Source: Streptomyces coacervatus (GTDB taxonomy: Bacteria > Actinomycetota > Actinomycetes > Streptomycetales > Streptomycetaceae). From it: a stretch of 64,000 bases of DNA. Shown piece after piece: positions 60,549-64,000 of the stretch. The stretch spans positions 434,001-498,000 of the forward strand of contig NZ_JARHTP010000007.1 of assembly GCF_029223485.1 (NCBI RefSeq), given 5' to 3'. The position numbers and the translations under genes are program-made. Under the pieces are notes generated by a model. It saw nothing but the letters and a program-made list of their open reading frames with translations. It ran no database searches and was not told the DNA's origin. Position 1 is the first letter of the stretch, and every line of letters begins with the position of its first letter.

Positions 60549-60830
60549 ATGGAACAGCACGAGCTCACCGCTCGCTGTCGAGTCGACGGACTGTGTGAGG
60601 AGGCCGACGCATCCAGGCTGGCCGAGCTGGCCGCGGCCGAGCAGAAATGGCAGGAGTGGGCGATCATCCGCGGTCGGGTCGACACGGTGCTGACCCCGGA
60701 CGATGGCATCACCGCCGAGGCGGAGGTCACCGAAGATCCGCGGGATACGGACCCGCTGTCGGGGCCCCGGATGTGGCGAAGCCAAAGTCACAGGTGCCGG
60801 TGTGGTGCCAGGGCCTCGTCACAGTCAGGC
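60549..60830 (+). pseudogene. Degraded hypothetical gene (coiled-coil protein fragment)
   Basis: From ATG 60549 the frame reads MEQHELTARCRVDGLCEEADASRLAELAAAEQKWQEWAI, a charged coiled-coil. It runs to TEDPRDTDPLSG and then shifts: the continuation DVAKPKSQVPVW is in another frame. That join matches a common Streptomyces hypothetical family with TTAKPKSQVPVWRPGL at this place, whose DNA-binding-like C-terminus is missing here. Confidence 0.45.
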
Positions 60831-60974
60831 CGAATCACCGGGCTCACCGTCCACGTCTCCCAACCCCCGAACGCCGGCCCGGACTGGACGGTTAGCCGCA
60901 GGGTGTGGGGTCGGCCCGGAGAGCCGTTGCTTGAGCAAGTTTGCGCGCGATAGCAGTGGTGTTTCTGTGAGCGG

Positions 60975-61454
60975 CTACTCGGAGCCGACGGTCTCCAGCA
61001 GGAGGTGGAAGTCGTGGGCGGCTTCGGCGGCGAGGTCGAAGGCGGGCATCGGCCGGCCGAGCGCGGCGACAGCAAGGCGGATGGTGAGGATTACCCGTTC
61101 GAAGTCCACGCCCGCGGCACGCGCGAGGTCGATGCGGACCGGCAGTGTCCGCTCCTCGGGGTGGGACGGCGATCCCCATTGCACGGGACGGTGCTCGCTG
61201 CTGGCGAGCGACGCCTCGATCTTGCGGGAGAGCGTGGACTTGCCGATCCCGCCCACACCGTGGAGCACGAGGATGTTACGGCGGGGAGCTTCCAGGTCCT
61301 CTACGTCGAAGTTCGCACGGGTCACGTGCCGTATGTGTTCTGCTAGGCCGGTCGTCACCGCTTGCCACTGTGCCTGCCGGTTCGTGAACGCCTCATCTGT
61401 GGCGATGCTCCGGTCGTTCGAGCTGAACAGCGTTCGAAGGTCCCGCCCCGCCAC
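60975..61454 (-). pseudogene. Truncated STAND-type NTPase (P-loop part only)
   Basis: A 159-residue ORF from GTG 61454 behind AGGGGGAG. After TRANFDVEDLEAPRRNILVLH comes Walker A GVGGIGKST (66-74). The usual 600-1000-residue NB-ARC/TPR remainder is absent, and the protein stops shortly after AFDLAAEAAHDFHLLLETVG. STAND NTPases are frequent partners of EACC1/caspase effectors. This may therefore be the ruined regulatory arm of the system at 57573-60028. Confidence 0.6.
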
Positions 61455-61891
61455 CGCTCCCCCTGACGATCAACTGGAGTCAATCTATGCTCCCTTGAGG
61501 GCAGGCTGACAAGTGCGCATTCAGGCATGGTCCGCAGGTCGCGCCTGGACCACGTAGTTGAGCACTGGAACCTCATCGCTGTCACTTGTGCGACTGCGCC
61601 ACGGGCAGCGCGTTGCCCGTGGCGCAGGTGCAGTCCACTGAGACCGTGTCCCGATTACCGCCAGTCGTCCTACGCCCCAAGCGTGCGCCGTTTCCTGCGC
61701 AGCAGCAGTGCCTGTCTGGGAGAGCGGATTTCGGTCAATCCCTGCTCTCTACTTGGAGGTTGAGCGCATTGTCGCGTTTGTGATCTGGTGGTATTCGGAG
61801 TTCACCGTGATGATGCCCGCCGGATCGGCGAACGGGGGCGGCATGGCGTTGGGGTGGGGGCTGTGGGCCCAGGGACGGGCCGGGGGGAGGG
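61455..61891. other. Intergenic region with a hairpin
   Basis: No convincing gene. It contains the hairpin at 61595-61626. A GGGGGAGG at about 61883-61890 is the ribosome site of the next ORF. Confidence 0.4.
61595..61626. terminator. Perfect 13-bp hairpin
   Basis: TGCGCCACGGGCA (61595-61607) and TGCCCGTGGCGCA (61614-61626) flank a 6-nt loop. It is terminator-like and lies between two gene remnants. Confidence 0.6.
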
Positions 61892-62332
61892 GTGGTCGAG
61901 GGGCCGGCGGTGCCGATTCAGGCCGACGCCACGACCGCTCGTGCGGACCGTGCCGGCGAGGTGGACCCAACCTCTTCTGAGGTGACCAAGCTGCTGTGTC
62001 AAGCCGTCTATGCGCGTCCTGACCGAATGGGAGCGGTCAAGGCGTGGTGGCGCAAGTTCCGGGGCAAGGGCAAGAAGCCGAACAAGCCTCGACGCAGCAC
62101 CCGTAGACGCATCTACCTGGAAGGCAGTGACGACTGCCCGCCGCTGGGCGAGCCTGTGGCGCAGTGGGCGGTGGACCACGTGCCGCACGGGCCGCCGCTG
62201 CCTGTTCCGTCGTACGGATTCGACCTGGTACCCGTGATGGCGCACAGTCTGCGTGCCCGGCGACGTCGGTGGGCTCGGCGCTTGGCGGTTCTGTTCTGGG
62301 CTGCCCTCGTGATGGGGTGCGTTTCTCCTTGA
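61892..62332 (+). CDS. Hypothetical membrane protein, probably C-terminally truncated
   Basis: A 146-residue ORF from GTG 61892 behind GGGGGAGG. It has TSSEVTKLLCQAVYARPDRMGAVKAWWRK, a basic stretch, then PVPSYGFDLVPVMAHSLRARRRRWARRLAVLFWAALVMG. The PSxGxDxVPVxxHxLRARR motif followed by a membrane helix is familiar from ~400-500-residue Streptomyces membrane proteins of unknown role. Here it ends right after the first helix. Confidence 0.45.
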   Translation: MVEGPAVPIQADATTARADRAGEVDPTSSEVTKLLCQAVYARPDRMGAVKAWWRKFRGKGKKPNKPRRSTRRRIYLEGSDDCPPLGEPVAQWAVDHVPHGPPLPVPSYGFDLVPVMAHSLRARRRRWARRLAVLFWAALVMGCVSP

Positions 62333-62359
62333 GGGAGCTGTGCTGTGATGGTCACGCTG

Positions 62360-62460
62360 CGGTGGTGAAGTTCTGCAACTCGGGCGGGACCCATCCGCAA
62401 TCCCATCCCGCCGGCACGTGCGACGCCACCTACCCCTTCGGGACACACGTCGCACTGACC
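62360..62460 (+). pseudogene. Fragment of a secreted protein beta-domain
   Basis: One plus-strand frame reads SHPAGTCDATYPFGTHVALTATA. This resembles the xSPAGIxCGxxCxAxFxxGTxVTLTATP repeat of actinobacterial secreted proteins. It has no start, signal or continuation. Low certainty. Confidence 0.3.
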
Positions 62461-62464
62461 GCCA

Positions 62465-62870
62465 CCGCCGCTCCCGCGTCATACATCACCTCGCCAGCCA
62501 GCCGCAGCCGGGCGGCGCCGGGATCGCGGGAGCGGGATCCCGCGGGTGCCGGCCCGGCAAGCAGCGCGCGCAGCGTCGGCGGGGGCGACACCCGGTGGCC
62601 GCCCTCCTCGTCCAGGGCCGCCAGCGCCCGGACCACCTGAGCCCAGCCGCCAAGGGTCTGGTCGGCTGCGCTCCAGGCCCCAGACGGAGCGGAAGTCGGG
62701 GGCGCGCACCACGGTCTCGTCGGCGAGCCGGGTCTTGCCTGCGCTGGCCGGCCCTGGCGGCAGCACCAGCCCGCTGCGCCCGACCCGCGGCCGCCAGCGG
62801 CCGCCAGTGCGTCGTCCAGCTCCGCCAGCAGCGGGCCGCGTCCGACGAAGGGGAAGACTTCCACGGATCG
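62465..62870 (-). pseudogene. Degraded AAA-type LuxR regulator N-terminus
   Basis: The minus strand encodes VGRGPLLAELDDALAAAGGRG in one frame, GPASAGKTRLADETVVRAPDFRSVWG (Walker A) in a second, then WAQVVRALAALDEEGG, LRALLAGPAPAG and AARLRLAGEVM in the first again. Together they follow the ATPase domain of large LuxR regulators. Two frameshifts and no C-terminal part show it is dead. Confidence 0.6.
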
Positions 62871-62895
62871 AGATTGGGGCGCGTGGGGGCGTAGC

Positions 62896-64000
62896 GTGGT
62901 GACGGTGGCGAGCCGCGCGGAGAGCGGAGCGGGGGTGCGTCTGGCGGAGCTGGTGGCCGCGCTCTCCCTGGGCGTGGACCTGGGCTTCGGCCAGCCGATG
63001 GAGCATGTGCTGCGCCAGTGCCTGATCGCGTTGAGACTGGCCGAGCGGCTCGGCCTGGACGACGACACCCGGATGGTCGTCTACTACACCGCGTTGCTGG
63101 TCAACGTCGGCTGCCACTCGGACGCGCACGAGCAGGCGAAGTGGTTCGGCGACGACATCACGCTGAAGGCCGGCAAGTACGCCTACGAGCAGCGCAGTCT
63201 GACGGGTGCGGCGGCGACGCTGCGGTTGATCGGATCGGGCAATCCGCCGCTGCACCGGTTCCGGGTCGGCCTGGAGTTCACGCTCGGCGGGTTCCGCGAT
63301 ATGAACGGGATGATCAGCTCGCACTCGGCGCTGGCCCGCGAGCTCGCCCTGCGGCTCGGTCTGCCGGACGCCGTGCAGGAGGCGGTGGCCTGTTCGTACG
63401 AGCAGTGGGACGGACGCGGCTGGCCGGGAGAGCTCAAGGGGGAGGCCGTGCCGCTGCCCTCCCGGCTCGCTCAGCTGTCCGAGTACGTCGAGGTGGCGTA
63501 CCGGATCGGCGGGACCGGCGCGGCCACGGCGCTGGCCAGGCGTCGGGCGGGGACGCAGTTCGATCCCGGACTCGCGGCCGAGTTCTGCCGGGAGCCCGAG
63601 GAGATCGTGGGCGGACTGGACACGGCCCGTACCTGGGAGGCGGTGATCGGGGCCGAGCCCGCGCTCGGCGTGCGGCTCGGCGAGGAGGAGTTCGACGCGG
63701 CGCTGCTCGCGGTCGCCGACTTCGTGGATCTGAAGTCCCCGTACACGCTGGGTCACGGCCGTGCCGTGGCGGCGCTGGCCGAGGCGGCGGCGCTCGGGCT
63801 GCGGATGGATCCGGCCGAGGTGACGACGCTGCGCCGGGCCGGCCTGGTGCACGGCCTGGGCCGCCTCGGCGTCTCCAACGCGATCTGGGACAAACCGGGA
63901 CCGCTGGGCGCGGGGGAGTGGGAACGGGTGCGGCTGCAGCCCTATCTGACGGAGCGGATGCTCCGGCAGTCCCCGGCGCTCGCCCCCCTGGGCGAGGTCG
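62896..64000 (+). CDS. HD-domain LuxR-family-type regulator, N-terminal part (runs off the window)
   Basis: Open from GTG 62896 to the end of the window, at least 368 residues. The start RLAELVAALSLGVDLGFGQPMEHVLRQCLIALRLAERLGLDDD, then YYTALLVNVGCHSDAHEQAKWFGDDI, EQWDGRGWPGELKGEAVPLPSRL and GRAVAALAEAAA with HGLGRLGVSNAIWDKPGPL form two HD-like halves. Full-length relatives end in a LuxR helix-turn-helix beyond this window. HD-GYP-like residues suggest a phosphohydrolase or ligand-sensing role. Confidence 0.78.
   Translation, partial: MVTVASRAESGAGVRLAELVAALSLGVDLGFGQPMEHVLRQCLIALRLAERLGLDDDTRMVVYYTALLVNVGCHSDAHEQAKWFGDDITLKAGKYAYEQRSLTGAAATLRLIGSGNPPLHRFRVGLEFTLGGFRDMNGMISSHSALARELALRLGLPDAVQEAVACSYEQWDGRGWPGELKGEAVPLPSRLAQLSEYVEVAYRIGGTGAATALARRRAGTQFDPGLAAEFCREPEEIVGGLDTARTWEAVIGAEPALGVRLGEEEFDAALLAVADFVDLKSPYTLGHGRAVAALAEAAALGLRMDPAEVTTLRRAGLVHGLGRLGVSNAIWDKPGPLGAGEWERVRLQPYLTERMLRQSPALAPLGEV

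Noticed and set aside
60060..60953. 297-codon plus-strand frame as a gene
   Set aside because: It merges the reverse of a transposase tail, an inverted repeat and a degraded coiled-coil gene; only part of it has family resemblance.
1..64000. CRISPR arrays, rRNA operons, tRNA genes, integrases
   Set aside because: No regularly spaced repeats, rRNA signature sequence, cloverleaf or recombinase motif was found on either strand by reading.

Overview
The window is high-GC actinobacterial DNA. Third-position G/C bias, frequent GTG/TTG starts, ATGA/GTGA gene overlaps, gene families (DUF2637, PucR, EACC1, LuxR-HD, maleylpyruvate-isomerase-like proteins) and several repeat types that look familiar from Streptomyces all point to a Streptomyces chromosome. 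No rRNA, tRNA or CRISPR array was seen.

Layout. 1-3.9 kb: end of an ATP-binding regulator, a DUF2637 membrane protein, a GntR regulator, a DUF2231 protein and a TPR-like protein. 4.1-13 kb: a purine-catabolism locus, with a PucR regulator divergent from a three-subunit xanthine dehydrogenase, an AzgA/NCS2 purine permease and XdhC. 13-20 kb: a PQQ-propeller Ser/Thr kinase, a LanC-like protein, a methyltransferase stub, an SRPBCC protein, DUF2278 and a P450. 20-22.5 kb: an APC permease whose 3' end is repeated as degenerate tandem copies. 22.5-29.2 kb: a urea uptake locus (AmiC-like sensor, MarR, urtABCDE) with a GlnR-type box. 29-32 kb: a DsbA-like protein with a CPHS active site, a GH36 alpha-galactosidase and a broken HTD2-type dehydratase.

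32.7-46.2 kb is the most interesting part. A copper operon (Met/His-rich peptide, CopA-type ATPase, PCuAC-like protein) is followed by a Met-rich membrane protein and an ECF sigma factor. Next, all on the + strand, come a FecCD-type metal-chelate ABC importer, an MFS exporter (frameshifted here), an AsnB-type amidotransferase, a P450 and a DIT1/PvcA isocyanide synthase. The copper operon and the importer/isocyanide operon each carry the same ECF-like promoter, GGAACT-N16-CGACT. I infer an isocyanide-amide metallophore (probably copper) system in which synthesis, export, re-import and copper handling are controlled together by one sigma factor.

46-55 kb: two secreted beta-propeller proteins, a DUF475/TerC protein and a magnesium locus. 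That locus has an M-box riboswitch, a 28-codon upstream ORF, a MgtE_N/CBS protein, an NRAMP-related transporter and a CorA remnant. 55-62.9 kb is a decayed plasticity zone with truncated genes, a transposase tail and inverted repeats. It still holds a MarR/mycothiol-enzyme pair and an EACC1-caspase conflict module with a nearby truncated STAND NTPase. The window ends inside an HD-domain LuxR-type regulator.
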